In this document: one piece after another, positions 22,069-33,500 of the stretch | Layout of the letters: each line of letters begins with the position of its first letter | How positions within the stretch are numbered: position 1 is the first letter of the stretch | Assembly (NCBI GenBank): GCA_023213395.1 | Contig: CM041465.1 | Coordinates: 54,319,741 to 54,383,740, forward strand | DNA: 64,000 nt | Reading direction: 5' to 3' | DNA from: Cycas panzhihuaensis | Lineage: Eukaryota > Cycadophyta | The notes under the pieces: model-generated | The model's input: only the letters and a program-made list of their open reading frames with translations | What the model was told of the DNA's origin: nothing | Database searches by the model: none | Program-made: the position numbers and the translations under genes

Positions 22069-23649
22069 TGTTTCCCAGGTATTGGGAATGGACTCTGAAC
22101 ACATCGGCGCGAGGTTTGTTCGGTATATGTTCTTACTTTTCTTACTTATGAGTCTTTGGAGTAGTGTAGAATAGTTTGATTGACATATGCACCGCCAACA
22201 TGCATTTGTTTGATTGCACACTCATAACGTATGTGCCTAATGGCACCCTCGACTATGGCGACTCACAGTGAGGGGCATTCATCGTGAATCGACACCCGTA
22301 TGGCGTACAACCACTCACGATGTCTCCATGGTCTTTCGGGATGCTTTTGCCAGCTTGTTTATTCTTGTTACCACATGCCACTTATGTTGCAAATCCTTCC
22401 TAAGCCCGGTTTAACCCTTAGTTAGGGCTCTTTGCACCATTATGAGTACTTGCCCATGGCCTAGACCTTCTCCTAATTGATGTATTTCATGCCTAACTTT
22501 TTTGACCTTACCAAAAACCTGATTTTCAAGTTATATTTTTCTCTTTTTTGAATTTTGGGTCGGCACCTCGGTAAACTAAGCGATGCTGCGGAGTTCTTGA
22601 TGCAAGAGAGTTTGCCGTGATGCGATTTAAAATTTAAAAGAGAAACCACTGTGACAGTGGCGCGTTTTTGGCGGGCTAGCGTGGCTCCACTCTGATTGGA
22701 GGCGCCCCAAGGCCCCCAACGTTCACTTGCTATGACCAAGACATAAAAGCCTTTTTTATTCATTTTTAGAATTCTTAACTTCACTTTTCAAGTTTTCTAG
22801 AGCAACTTCTCCACTAAAAAGATAAGGCAAAGAAACAGTAAACAAGAGAACTTCTTCTATAGCAGTGGGACAGAGGTGAAGTGGGCTGCTACCAGCTGGA
22901 GTTGCAGGGCCATTGCTGCCCCCTACGGAGCTCCATTGCAAGCACCATTCTTCTCCACAAATACTCAAAGCTTCAAGAGGATTTCTTCACCAAAAAGACC
23001 ACTTCAAAGACCCATTTTCAAGCTCTCAACTAGCATGAAGCTCTACTCTTCTACTCTCTTGCAAAGGACATTCAACACCACCTCTTAGACATTGGTTGGG
23101 CCGCTGCTCCAAGTGTCCAAGTACCTACATGCACTTATTCTTCTCTATTCAAGGTATTTATTGTCTCTTGTTGGTGATTTTTGCTTGTTTTTTCCATTGT
23201 TTTGCTTGCAAATTCTTTCCTCCCTTTTGCATGTACTTTCTTTGAGTTTCTCTTGGCCATTTGATGCAAGTAACCTTAGTAGTTGTGGCTTACTAGAGTG
23301 CTGCCCTAGGTTAGGCACATTTTCTTGTATTTCCTTGAAACCCATCCTCTTCCTCTTAGCTTCCTCTTTCGCCATTTTCTAAGCTAAGCCAGGCATAAAG
23401 GGTTTTCACGAGGATTTGAGGGAGATAGGCGGGGTTCCGTCCCCCATTGCCGTCCTTCTCCCCAAGGGTTCCATCCCTTATCCTCTCTCCCTTTAGCACC
23501 AATGCTTTCTTAGGAAACGGAGCTAGGGAAGCCTTGGAGAGTTGGGTTGAGTTTCCCTCTTGGTGTAGGAAATTTGTTACTACATGACTCATCTTGTTGC
23601 ATACTAGCATTGTTTCCCCTATACCCTGTGGAGACCTCTCGTGGGTGAG
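22069..23649 (+). repeat. Element B 3' LTR, first part
   Basis: Starts TGTTTCCC at 22069 and follows the 5' LTR until GTGGGTGAG at 23649, where element C begins. Differences from 11237-12809 cluster at CAG/CTG sites; for example GCCTGCC against GCACCGCC near 22190, while 100-200 bp blocks between are almost unchanged. Confidence 0.93.
23645..23649. repeat. Target-site duplication of element C (GTGAG), left copy
   Basis: GTGAG precedes TGTTTCCC at 23650; the second copy 39810-39814 follows GTTTCA. After removal of C, B's LTR reads GTGGGTGAGTTAGCCATCC as in the other LTRs. Confidence 0.96.
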
Positions 23650-26168
23650 TGTTTCCCGGCTATCGGGAATGGACTTGCGACACATCGACACAGGTTTGTG
23701 CAGGTATATGCCTTTACTTTGCTTACTTATGATCGTTGCGATGGTGGGAATGGTTTGATTGACATGTGCTGTCCATATGCACTGTTTGATTGCTTGTTCA
23801 TTATGCATGTGCCTAACGGCACCTTTTAGCCTATGACGAATCACAGCGGGGGCATTCATCGTGAATCGACACCGTATGGCGTACAACCACCCACAGCGTC
23901 TCCATGGTCTTTCGGGATTCTTTTGCCGGCTGTTTATGCGTGTTCTGGCGTCTGCTTATGTTGCAAACCCTTTCTAAGCTGGTTTAACCCTTAGTTAGGT
24001 CTTTTTGCAGTTTGAGCACATGCCCATGACTTAAAAGCGCTCTTGACTAATGTATTTTGAGTTTAATTTATGATTTTACCTTAAAAACGATTTCTTACTT
24101 TAATTTTACATTTTTGGGTTTTGATTCGTCTGCAGTAAATTAAGCGATGCATGCGGAGTTTGAGCGGTACCGGTCGTCTGCGATAAACTTAAGCGATGCA
24201 GCTAAGTTTATCGTGATGCTGTTTAAAATTTAAAAAGAAACCCATGACGGTGGCGCGATTTTTGTAGTCTGTGGCGTGGCTCTAACAGTTGGGCGCGGGG
24301 GCCCCAGCGTTCACTTGCTTCACTCAAGACATAAAAACCATTTTTTCATTCATTGGCATCATTATTCACCTCACTTTTCAACTTTCCTAGAGCATTTTTT
24401 CACAAAGAGACAAAGAACAAAAGCGGTGAGAAGAGACATCCTCCTACGGTGTGGATCGAGGTACAAAGGGCTGCTATTCTTTGGAGTTGCGGGGCCATTC
24501 TTTGCCCCCTACAGACTCAGTTCTAAGCACTCTTCCTCTTCATACATTCTCAAGACTTTCAAGAGGATTTTCACCAAGAAAGACCATCGCAAGGAGCCAT
24601 TTCCAAGCTTTTGTCTTGCATGAGGTTCCACTACCTTATTCTCTTGCAAGGGACATGCAACAACACCTCATAGGCATTGGTTGGACCGCTGCACCAAGCT
24701 TCAAGGACCTACATGCTCTCATTTCTCATCATTGGAGGTATTTGGTGTCCCTTGTTAAGTGCTTTTTTGCTTATTTCTTCATTGCTTTCTTGCAAATCTT
24801 TTCCTCTCTTTGTGCATGTATTTCCTTGAGTTTCCCTTGATCATTTGATGCAAATAATAGTAGCGGTTGTGGCCCATTGGAGTGTTGCCCTAGGCTAGGC
24901 CTAGTTTCTCACTTGCCCCCTAAACCCATCCTTTTCCTCCAACCCTTCTCTTTCGCCATTTCTTGGGCAAGCGGCATAAAGGGTTACCACGAGGGTTAGA
25001 GGGAGATAGGCGGGGTTAGTCCCCGATCTTGATCCTACTCCCCAAGGGTTAGTCCCTTATCCTCTCCCCTTTATCTCAGCTTTTGTTTAGGAAGCGGGGC
25101 TAGAAAGCTTTGGAGAGTCGGTTTGAATACCGTCTTGGTATAGGCTATCCGTTGCTACGACCCGTCTGTTACATGCTAGCATCGCTTCCCTTATATCTGT
25201 GGAGACCTCTCGTGGGTGAGTTAGCCATCCTGAGGCTACACTCAATCCCGTTTGGTGCGTTGGTGGTGTATATCGATTGCATATGTGTCGTGTGACTTCG
25301 TTTCCTTTCATTGCATGTTAGTGCTTAGTATCTTCCTAGCTTAGTTTATTTTACTTGCGGCACATATATACATACCTTTTTGTATCTCGTAGCCTCTCTC
25401 TCGAGAGGAAGGTATTACCTTATTTGCTTGCGGAGGCGTTGAACAAAGGCGCGCATAGGGTCGACAGATTCTTGGGTCGGCAGCTTGTTTGATGCGTTCT
25501 CCCTTTTGTTTGTGTCGCTTTGAGCTTTATTATTTTATCGTTTCGGTTTAGTTAGTGTTTATTTGCTTTCGGGAGGTAAGTGATCCCCATCACCGCTTAC
25601 TGCAGGCGTCGCATCTGAGGAGGACGGCGGGAGGAAGCGCAGGTGACCGGACACTGCGTCTCGGCCCAACCGCCGGATCCGGTATTCTCGCTCACCTTCC
25701 ATACCCTTTTTCGTGCTCTTACGTTTCTTTACACTTGCTTTAGTAGTTAAAGAACATAAGAAAAAGGAAGAAATAACTATTTAGTTTGTACTTGCTTTTT
25801 ACTCTGCATTTACTTTACTTGTATATTTCTTTGCTATACCAGCGTATTATGGTATTTGAGATCCTGTGGCCGATCCCTCCTTAGCCGCTCTTGCATATAT
25901 TTTACCGTGACACGTTCGGTTGGTTGCCCCCTTAGCTTTCTCATTACCTTGAGAAGTAGCGGCGTCGCAATTCCTTTTCCCCTTCCGGCCATCCAGAAGG
26001 GTAGGAGGTCTCGCCTTGCGGCTACACAAGCAACCGGGCACCTTGCGATCCGTGCACCCGCTCCGGCGCCGCGGGCGTCCGCGGTATGATCCTCGTTCTT
26101 TAGCCTATTAGCCACGTGGTTTTGTGTCCTTCCGCTAGGCGTTGGATCATTGCCGTGGAGGCGTTTCA
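23650..26168 (+). repeat. Element C 5' LTR, 2519 bp
   Basis: Starts TGTTTCCCGG and ends GCGTTTCA before TGGCGACC. It has the terminal inverted repeat TTCCCG/CGGGAA, a palindrome with arms around GATGCA (24182-24212, one base longer in the left arm than in the 3' LTR), the CATAAAAACC TATA-like stretch near 24330, and AG|GTAAGT (GTAAGT 25576-25581). Confidence 0.93.
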
Positions 26169-26431
26169 TGGCGACCATCTTGGGGGCGCCGATGGGGAGC
26201 TAGATCGCTTCCCCTTCGTGTTGGTGCTCTTGCCTTTAGGTAGGCTCGCATTTTGCGTTTTGAGTTGGGCAACCCCAGCGGGTTTGCGATCTTTCCTTCC
26301 TTTTCCTTTTCGCTTTTTCTAACAACGCTCGCGGGCGTTGCATGCGGCGTTCTCGCGGCAGCTTGCGGGGTTTCTTGCCGTTGTTAGAAGACCAATCGTC
26401 GCGTTCATTCCATCGTCGAGCCCGTTTGGCA
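26169..26431 (+). other. PBS and leader of element C
   Basis: TGGCGACCATCTTGGGGG starts right after the LTR; the extra C found in B is missing. A GTTGGGCAACCCC segment (26263-26275) matches the leader hairpin of H. The leader ends at ATG 26432 (MEGY). Confidence 0.7.
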
Positions 26432-28520
26432 ATGGAAGGATACCGTCCGATTGGGCCTACCATGCCATGACGGGCACTCATGAGTTCCCTTCGTCGGATT
26501 CGGAATCCACGTGAGGCGAGGATTCCATCTATTACCACGATGACCATTTCCACCAGAAGATTTTGAGCCTTCCACTCATGCGGCGGAAGACCGGCTACTC
26601 GTGAGACCGCCACCCAGCTGGCGAGCCTTACGAGGCGCCTGAGTCCCCTACCTTGAAGCCCCGCCGACCTCGTATGGTATGAGGATACCCCTCCGCCGGC
26701 GCGGTCGGGCGCTTAGCGAGTACTTCGGCGATTCGCCAACCGCCTCTAGATGGTTAGCGGAGATGCTACGCAGCGTGGCGTCTTCCTCATCCATGCCCGT
26801 CATCTCTGACGGTTGATCGTCCGCGCGCACACCGTCCTATCTGGTGTCTACCCGGCTCTAAGGCGAGTGTTGCGTTTGCGTTCTAGTCGTGGTCCCACTT
26901 CCTCGGGGCCGCGCGGCTCATCTTTCCCTCAACTCGGGGTTAGTATGCCTTGCTCAAACCAAGCGCACGTGCCACCCGAGCGTGGCGCAGCGTTTCCTAG
27001 TACCTCGAGGCCTGCTTAGCGCCGCCTTGACCATGTAGGACCCACTCCTCGTATGTCGAACAGGTTGGTGGTCCTTCTCTTTCACGTGCCCCGGGCTACC
27101 GTCACCACCTTGGGGCGGGGCAGGGAAACCACCTCCACATACATGGGTGGACCCGTTGCACCCATATGGGGTCGCGCCACCTACGGGTGGCCCATATGGG
27201 CAAAACCGATCCCTCACCCCTGTTCAGGCGACGGTAGCGACTCCTGCTGCTGCGGCGGCCTGAGGAAGCGCCTCCTTCCGAACATCTACCCATGAGACCC
27301 CCTTCCCACAAGGGTGTTTCCTCAAGGAGGATGGGACCGACACCCCATCCGTTCCTTCTTGGGTTGTCGATCCCTTAGCCGAGCAAGGACCGTCCTTTCG
27401 TGGACTATAGGTCGGCGCCTCTGTCGTTGAGGCGTTGAGGACTAACTTGCCTCACCCTCACGAAGTCCCCAAATTTGATGGGACTTCGTCGCGAGACAAC
27501 AGAGCATGTCTTGACTTTTCCATGGCGTGCATTGACTATTGGGCCTCGACCACATCTTGATGAAGCTCTTCCGCGATCCTTGCGGGCGGCGCCCTCAAGT
27601 GGTTCTCTGCCTTAGGCCCATTCGATCTCCTCATTCCGGCGGCTAGTGGGCGAGTTCGTCAACTATTTTGGCGTGGCGCGCCCATTCGAGGCGGAATGAA
27701 GGCGCTTTGTCGCTCAAACAAGGCCACGATGAGATGAGCGTGACTTTGTGCGGCGCTTTCACGACCTCCTTCACTCCACCGAGGCCGCATTGCACGAGGA
27801 GTTGAAGAGGATCTCTTTGTCAACGCGCCGCCCGAGGTGCATGTGGAAGTCCTCAAGATGGGGGCAACCACATGCGACTCGCCATCACGGTGTTTAGCTT
27901 TGGAGGCTATTGAGATCGAGGCGGGACTCGAAACCTCCTGAGCCCTCGCGGCGTCGCGGCGCCTCCTCCGGCGAAGGAGACTAAACCTTCGCGACCTACT
28001 AGGACCACCTCTCATCCGTGAGAGGACCCTAGATCAGCTTACTTAGCCATCCGCTCGTTTGGCGCCACGATGAAGAGTTAAAACTCAACCTCCTTCATCA
28101 CCTACCCCTCACGGACGATCCGGCGGACTTCCGTGCGGCACCCCCAAAGGGGGCAACACCCAACCTTCTCAAGCGAGGAGGATCGATCCTCCCCTTGAGA
28201 AGAGGTGGTGTTCTATCCGAGGAGTGCTTCCATGACGGCAGCGTTGCGGGCCCGGCACCGCGCGATGCTCGCCCGCGGCCAGCGTCCCCTAGCGACGTCG
28301 AGGCCCAACCTCGACCGGCCCATTCATAGAACCCGTTTCCCAAGCATGGGGAGCAGGGCGCGATGTTCGACAAAGAAACAAGCGGGCAGGGACAAGTCTC
28401 CGATCCAGCCCTTTGCGTGGTAGAGGGAAGGGTGTCTTGTGGGTCGCCTTCCCGCCAGCGGTCTCCCGGCCGTCGCTCCATCACCTTGGCGGTCCGTAAC
28501 AAGGAAAGAAGGTGATCCGG
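26432..28520 (+). pseudogene. gag of element C, heavily frameshifted
   Basis: Every landmark of gag in A and B can be followed in order across three frames: MEGY at 26432, the proline-rich region with HPYGVAPPTGGPYGQ (about 27150-27205), VPKFDGTSS (near 27465), FVNYF and GMKAL, VHVEVLKMGATTC (about 27836-27880) and the basic tail. The knuckle region near 28197-28240 has lost bases. Small losses relative to B recur every few tens of bases, far more than in A or D. Confidence 0.75.
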
Positions 28521-29290
28521 TCTTGAGACCACCCCTCTCTGGCGTTAACTTGGGTCTCAAGCGCCCGAGGAGCAGGTGCCTCGCGTCTACTCGCAACAGT
28601 CCCTCTCTGGAGACCACTCCTCCGGAGATTCCCTTACTTCCCAAGACTATCCCGTGCGCCACAGGCGATTCGACTTTAGGAGGCCCTTGCAACCACGGGG
28701 AGGGTAAGCCCTTCTCGTGGTCGAAGAGCTTCTCACGATGGCCGTGGGATGTCCATCATGGACGTCTTGAGAAGTTGCGGGCAATGGCGCTTCTCCTAGA
28801 AGCTCTTGGGTCGAGCGATGCGTCCGTGCGCCTTGGAGTGCGACCCCAGTGGCGAACCCACTATTTCTTTCGACCCTAGAGATCTTCCCGTCTAGTGGGA
28901 GGGCGCGGTGGAACTTCCCTTTCACTATCACGATAGATACTCCAGGTGCGTTGCGAAGAGCGCCGTTGACAGCGGTTCTTCCGTCAGCGCCATGCCCTGC
29001 GCGTTATGCAAGAGCTTGGCGTTTCGCCTTGGAACCCGTTCCATGCGTTGTCGAAACTATGCGATGCAAGAAGACTCCTTTGGGATGCGTCTCGATACCC
29101 CTTACCCTCGAGGATAAGGCGGTCGTTCTTGACATTGTCGTCCTCGATGTTGATGTCGATTATAACTTTGCTCTTGGGTGCGACCATGGCTTGACCAAAT
29201 GGGGCCGTGTGTTCCACGTTGGGGGCAACTCAAATTTGTCCATAATGGACAAATAAAAGTTGTCCCATGACGATCGCTTCGCCAAACACA
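28521..29290 (+). pseudogene. Aspartic protease region of element C, frameshifted
   Basis: The catalytic motif here reads VDSGSSVSAMP (about 28963-28995): the standard DSG rather than the DNG of A, B and D. The second landmark, LLGRPWL in the others, is damaged near 29165-29195 (TTTGCTCTTGGGTGCGACC). Between them PLTLEDKAVVLDIVVLDVDVDYN is readable. Not translatable as written. Confidence 0.72.
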
Positions 29291-30073
29291 ATAGGACTCA
29301 CGGGCAAGCCATAGCTATCTGAAGGGAGTCGCGCCCTTGCACGTCTCGGCTTGCTCTATCGGAATCCCCGATTCCTCCTCCAGAAGAAGGCCAGCACCTT
29401 CTTCTCCGCGTTAACAGCGTTTCGCTCTATCGGCGTCGGCGGTATGGGTATCTCGCGGGTGCTTGGCGGCAGCGGGTCCCATGGGGAGGAAGAGGACCTT
29501 CCTCACGGTTTCGTTCCTCGCGCTTGTGTAGGACATCTACAGTCTAGAGTTACTCCCATGACCCCTTTTGTGGTTGGTAGGGTTACTTTCACGGGTCGCA
29601 TGACATGCGCATGTCGACTCGTGCATTCGACTTTTCCATCCCATCACCCGTAGGTGATGATGTGGAGAGTCTTCCTCTAGCTTTTACGAGGAACCTCTCA
29701 CCTGCTACCCTCTCGGCTTCTCGCGGATGGCAGGCGGTCTTGAGGCATCCCAAGCCCTATCGCTCCGCGCCATCCGTCACCTCGCCCATCTGAAGTCAAG
29801 TCCTCGATGGGTGGACTACTTGAAGATGGCGAGGCCTTGTTGGAACATGGCGGGTTCCATACCAAGTCGCCTCTGGTCACCACAAGCTTGGCCACGGAAG
29901 GTCTTGGCTATCGGGTCCCCTTTAAGCAGGCCAATCCTCTCTCCGTTTCCCCCTTCACTGTCGATCTTGCCCCCTCCACTTGAGGAGGGAATGCCATGTG
30001 CATGGGGGCAACCCGGGACATAGTCCTTGCCGGATAGGGTCATCAAGGTAGGGCGGAGTGTACCCACAGCGAG
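29291..30073 (+). pseudogene. Linker between protease and RT (C)
   Basis: Shows VGGMGISRVLGGSGSHGEEED (29351-29653 frame), TPFVVGRVTF, then in other frames the VDYLKM and MAGSIPS equivalents and CAWGQPGT near 30020. It corresponds to 4650-5159 in A. Frame changes prevent a continuous reading. Confidence 0.55.
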
Positions 30074-30962
30074 GTGAGGAGTATACCCTCTGTTAAAATT
30101 CCGCGATGTGTTCGCATGGGAATACTCGGACATGAAGGGCATCGACCCTCCATCGTCACGCACAACCTTCGACCTTCACGGCGCTCGCCCGTGCGTCGGG
30201 CGGCGTCCTTCATCCAAAACTCTCGGCTGCCGTTAAGATGGAGGTCGAGAAGCTTTTGGATGCGGGACTCATTTCTTCTATCGACTACCCGAAGTGGGTG
30301 TCCAACATCGTCCCCGTTGCCAAAAAGAACGGGTCCATTCGCATTTGTGTCGACTTTCGCGACATAAACAACGCTTGTCCTAAGGACAACTTCCCTCTTC
30401 CTTCATCGATCAAATCATCGATCGCCTTGCGGTAGGGTTTGAAGTTATGTCCTTGATGGATGGCTTCTCCGGCTACAACCGGATCCAAATCTCTCCGAAG
30501 GCCGCCAAGGCGGCCTTCACCACGCCATGGGGTGTCTTTGCCTCTGGCGATGCCCTTTGGTCTTAAAATGCGGGGCCACCTACCAAAGGGCCATGCATTT
30601 CATCTTCCATGACCTCATCAACAACACGTGGGAGGTCTTCATGGACGACCTGATGGGTCTCTCTCGTGCGGGGCCCATCATCCCTCAGGCTTCTTGGCGC
30701 AATCTTGGCGAGATCGCCAAGTACCATGTTAGTCTAAACCCGCTTAAGTGCGTGTTTGCGTTACTTGAGCAAGCTCCTCGGTTTCCTTGTGTCTCGTGAG
30801 GAATCCGGATCGACGGATAAGGTCAAGGCGATCCTTGACATCGCCTCCTAGGACCCAGCGACGGATCAAGTCGTTCCTAGGTGAGCTTGGTTTCTTGAGG
30901 CGTTTCTTGGCGGACTTAGCCATAAGCCAAGCCTCTCACAAACCTATTGAAGAAAGCCCCTT
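30074..30962 (+). pseudogene. Reverse transcriptase of element C, frameshifted
   Basis: RT begins in 30238-30435 with EVEKLLDAGLISSIDYPKWV, IVPVAKKNG and CVDFRDINNACPKDNFPLP. It continues in other frames with MSLMDGFSGYNRIQISPKAA, AFTTPWG, MPFGLKCGATYQRAM and VFMDDLMG (about 30634-30657), the polymerase active site as F-M-D-D. A Ty3/gypsy RT copies the element RNA into DNA in the particle. This is the only active-site-bearing RT in the window. Confidence 0.85.
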
Positions 30963-31320
30963 TTGTATGGTCGGATAAGGCCCAAAAGTCTTCGTGGGGC
31001 TCGAGGAAGCTCTCGTTTCCGCCCCTCGTTGGCGCCTCCTCGCTTGATAGACCTTTCATCCTCTATACATCGACAGCAGGTAGGTCCACAGGCGCAATGC
31101 TCGCGGGAAGATGATTCGAGGGGCCGAAAGGGCCATTATTTCATCGGTAGCACCCTCGTTGCGGAGTCAAACTATCCTCCGTAGAAAGGAATGTCTCTCC
31201 TTGGTCACGCAGCGAAGTTTCGACATTACACCTTTCGGTAATACCACCAAGGTGATCGTCGGTCCAGATCCCTTGCGTTGCTCACCGGTCGGTTGTGGGT
31301 AGGGCCGGAGACGTTGGGGC
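30963..31320 (+). pseudogene. Native Ty3/gypsy RNase H of element C
   Basis: Readable in pieces: FILYTSTAGR (about 31060-31090), GSTLVAESNYPP (31146-31181) and AAKFRHYTF (about 31210-31236), in the order normal for the RNase H joined to gypsy RT. Its presence beside the separate aRNH at 36535 means the family carries two RNases H, a known trait of the Tat/Ogre lineage. Confidence 0.75.
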
Positions 31321-31479
31321 ATCTGCTTCAAATTCGACTTGCGGATCGTTAACGAAGTCGGTGAAGGGAATGGTTGTTCTTGAGCAATTAGCCGACTCAC
31401 GGTTCCCAGCAGGCGGCATCCTGATGACGATTCCTTCCCGACAGTCTATTATGGTAGTCAGGAGGCCTTTCCTCACCGC

Positions 31480-32800
31480 TCGCCCGATGGCGAGTGATGC
31501 AGCGGCTGTCGTGCGATATTTGACTCGGCGGGAATATCGCCCGAAGCTAACAACAAGGTTGGGTCGGCGTGTCGGCCGCTAGGCAACACCTCTTCGTGAG
31601 CGGGGTGTTGTACAAAGATCTTCGGCGGGATCTTGCTCATTGCGTCGCTCCCAGCCAGCGGACGGATACTCGCGAATGCCACCACGGCATTTGTGGGGGC
31701 CACTTTGGGGGTCGATCTATGGCCCCAAAGGATCCTTCGCATGGGCTATTCTTGGCGAGTCACTGTTTAAGGGCGCCCATGCACTGTGCCCTTAGATCTT
31801 GGCGTTGTCGGGAAGCACGCCAGCGTCTCCCCGCGTCTTGCGTCAGGGCGTTGCATCCTATCGTGTCTCGTGGCCCTTTTCCCAATGGGGTCTCGACCTC
31901 ATTGGGGCTATAACGCCGCCCTCTTACGGGCCGACATAAATTTATTCTAGCAGCTCTGAGTACTTTACTAAATGGGGAGGCAATCCCCACATCCACTACC
32001 CACAGAGGCGATAGCCACCTTCGTCTACCCGGCACATTATCTGTCGCTTTGGGATCCGGGACGTCTAATCACGGATAATGGGACTCCCTTTGCAATAAGG
32101 AGATGGATGAATTATGCGAGAAGTTCAAGATCTCGCATAAGACATCATCCTTATCACCCCAAACCAGCGGGCAAATCGAATCCTTCAACAAAAGCGCTCA
32201 TTGGCATCCTAAAGAAGGCCGTTGCTTTCGGTCTCAGCGGGTGGCATATCCGGCTCCCTTAGCCCTATGGGCTTATCGTACCTCTGTCAGGACGACTCTG
32301 GGATGACCCCATTCTCGTTAGTGTATGGGCAGGCGATACTCCCATTGGAAGTGGAGATCCCTTCTCTTGGGTTTCCCTTGAGGCCTCATCGATGAGAGTC
32401 TATTCGTCGGGCTCGCCTCCTCGACCTCGAAGCCACGGATGAGAAGCGCTTGGCGGCCTACCAGCGAACCTCGCTTGAAGGCCGTCTGCGGAAGGCGCCA
32501 CGACAAGCGCCTTGGCGTTCGTCCTCTGTGTCCGGGGACCATGTCCTCAAGGCGGAATATCTCCACGATCGCTTGGCCAAATTCGGGCCCAAGTGGGTGG
32601 GTCCCTTAAATCGTTCTCGGCGACCTCGATAACGGCGCATACTGGATCGCCACCTTGGATGGCTTGGAATTTGAAAAGGCGGTCAGCGGGAAATTCCTCA
32701 AGAAGTTCTGGCGTGATTTCCATCCCTTGCTCAAAGCGAGCCTAAACTACCATTTTAAATTGTTCCCATTCCTCCCAACCACGGGTGGAATGGCAATTTA
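31480..32800 (+). pseudogene. Integrase of element C, frameshifted
   Basis: The N-terminal zinc-binding part is seen in 31569-31913 (HCVAPSQRTD, ECHHGICGGHFGG). The catalytic core follows: WGLDLIGA near 31888-31912 (first Asp), ITDNGTPF near 32067-32090 (second Asp) and SPQTSGQIESFNKS near 32154-32194 (Glu). The C-terminal part ends FWRDFHPLLKASLNYHFKLF, so the pol stop lies inside the hairpin repeat that starts at 32737. Integrase would insert the DNA copy; the 5 bp duplications of B, C and F fit this family. Several frame changes. Confidence 0.83.
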
Positions 32801-32980
32801 AGATAGACGTCTTCGGCGAGCCTAAACTACCATTTTAAATTGTTCCCATTCCTCCCAACCACGGGTGGAATGGCAATTTAAGATAGACGTCTTCAAAGCG
32901 AGCCTAAACTACCATCTTAGATTGTCCCCATTCCTCCTAACTACGGGTTGAATGGCAATTTAAGGTGGATTTTTCTTCAG
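32737..32980 (+). repeat. Three tandem copies of the pol-end hairpin unit, about 80 bp each
   Basis: Units start CGAGCCTAAACTACC at 32737, 32817 and 32899. Each holds TTAAATTG...CCATTCC pairing with GGAATGG...CAATTTAA; the third unit is more diverged. A, B and D have one copy. The first unit includes the last codons of integrase. Confidence 0.93.
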
Positions 32981-33500
32981 TTTCGCTTCCAGTTCCTCTG
33001 CGGACAGCGTTCCCATGAGCTATTGGGAACCTTTGTCTTCCTATTTTGGGCATTCCCCAAATTAGGGCGGCCAGTAGATATCGTTACTCCCCCTTTCCAT
33101 GCTTGTCGTTTCCTTTGCACATTCCGCTACGCTCCCTCGTAGACATGTATGTCGCCCCATCCCTCTAACCTCACACCTCTCGATCGCCTCTACTTACGGT
33201 GGATGTGTGTGCTCCTGTTAGACATATGGCCATACATGGAAGGAAACACTGCATACTTTCAATAAGATATCTACAACAAAAATGCATATCTACACATTTG
33301 CATTTCTAAAACAAACAAATATTCTGACATATGAACATTTACAACATACAAAAATCATTCATTTACAAAATAAATCATACATGCTACCTCTACCATACAT
33401 GGTACACCATTTCATGTCAAAATGGGGTTCCAATTGCCGTATGTATATATATATCAAAATGTCGTAGTACATCGTGTGTGTGGGAAGCGGGGTCCTTGCG
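32981..33500 (+). other. AT-rich non-coding tract of element C
   Basis: Equivalent of 17660-18180 in B: GGAACC-rich start, then CATATGGCCATACATGGAAG and CATACATG motifs, ending in a short TA run at 33443-33454. It lies beyond the 3' end of the antisense gene and probably includes its 3' untranslated region. No coding signal. Confidence 0.55.

Noticed and set aside
24276-24840. Plus-strand ORFs of 115 and 129 residues in the C 5' LTR
   Set aside because: Short, partly kept in the sister LTR only because the LTRs are copies; no motif and no match in A, D or H.
32737-32980. Tandem 80 bp repeats as a satellite or CRISPR-like array
   Set aside because: Only three units, no spacers, and each is a copy of the pol-end hairpin found singly in the other elements.
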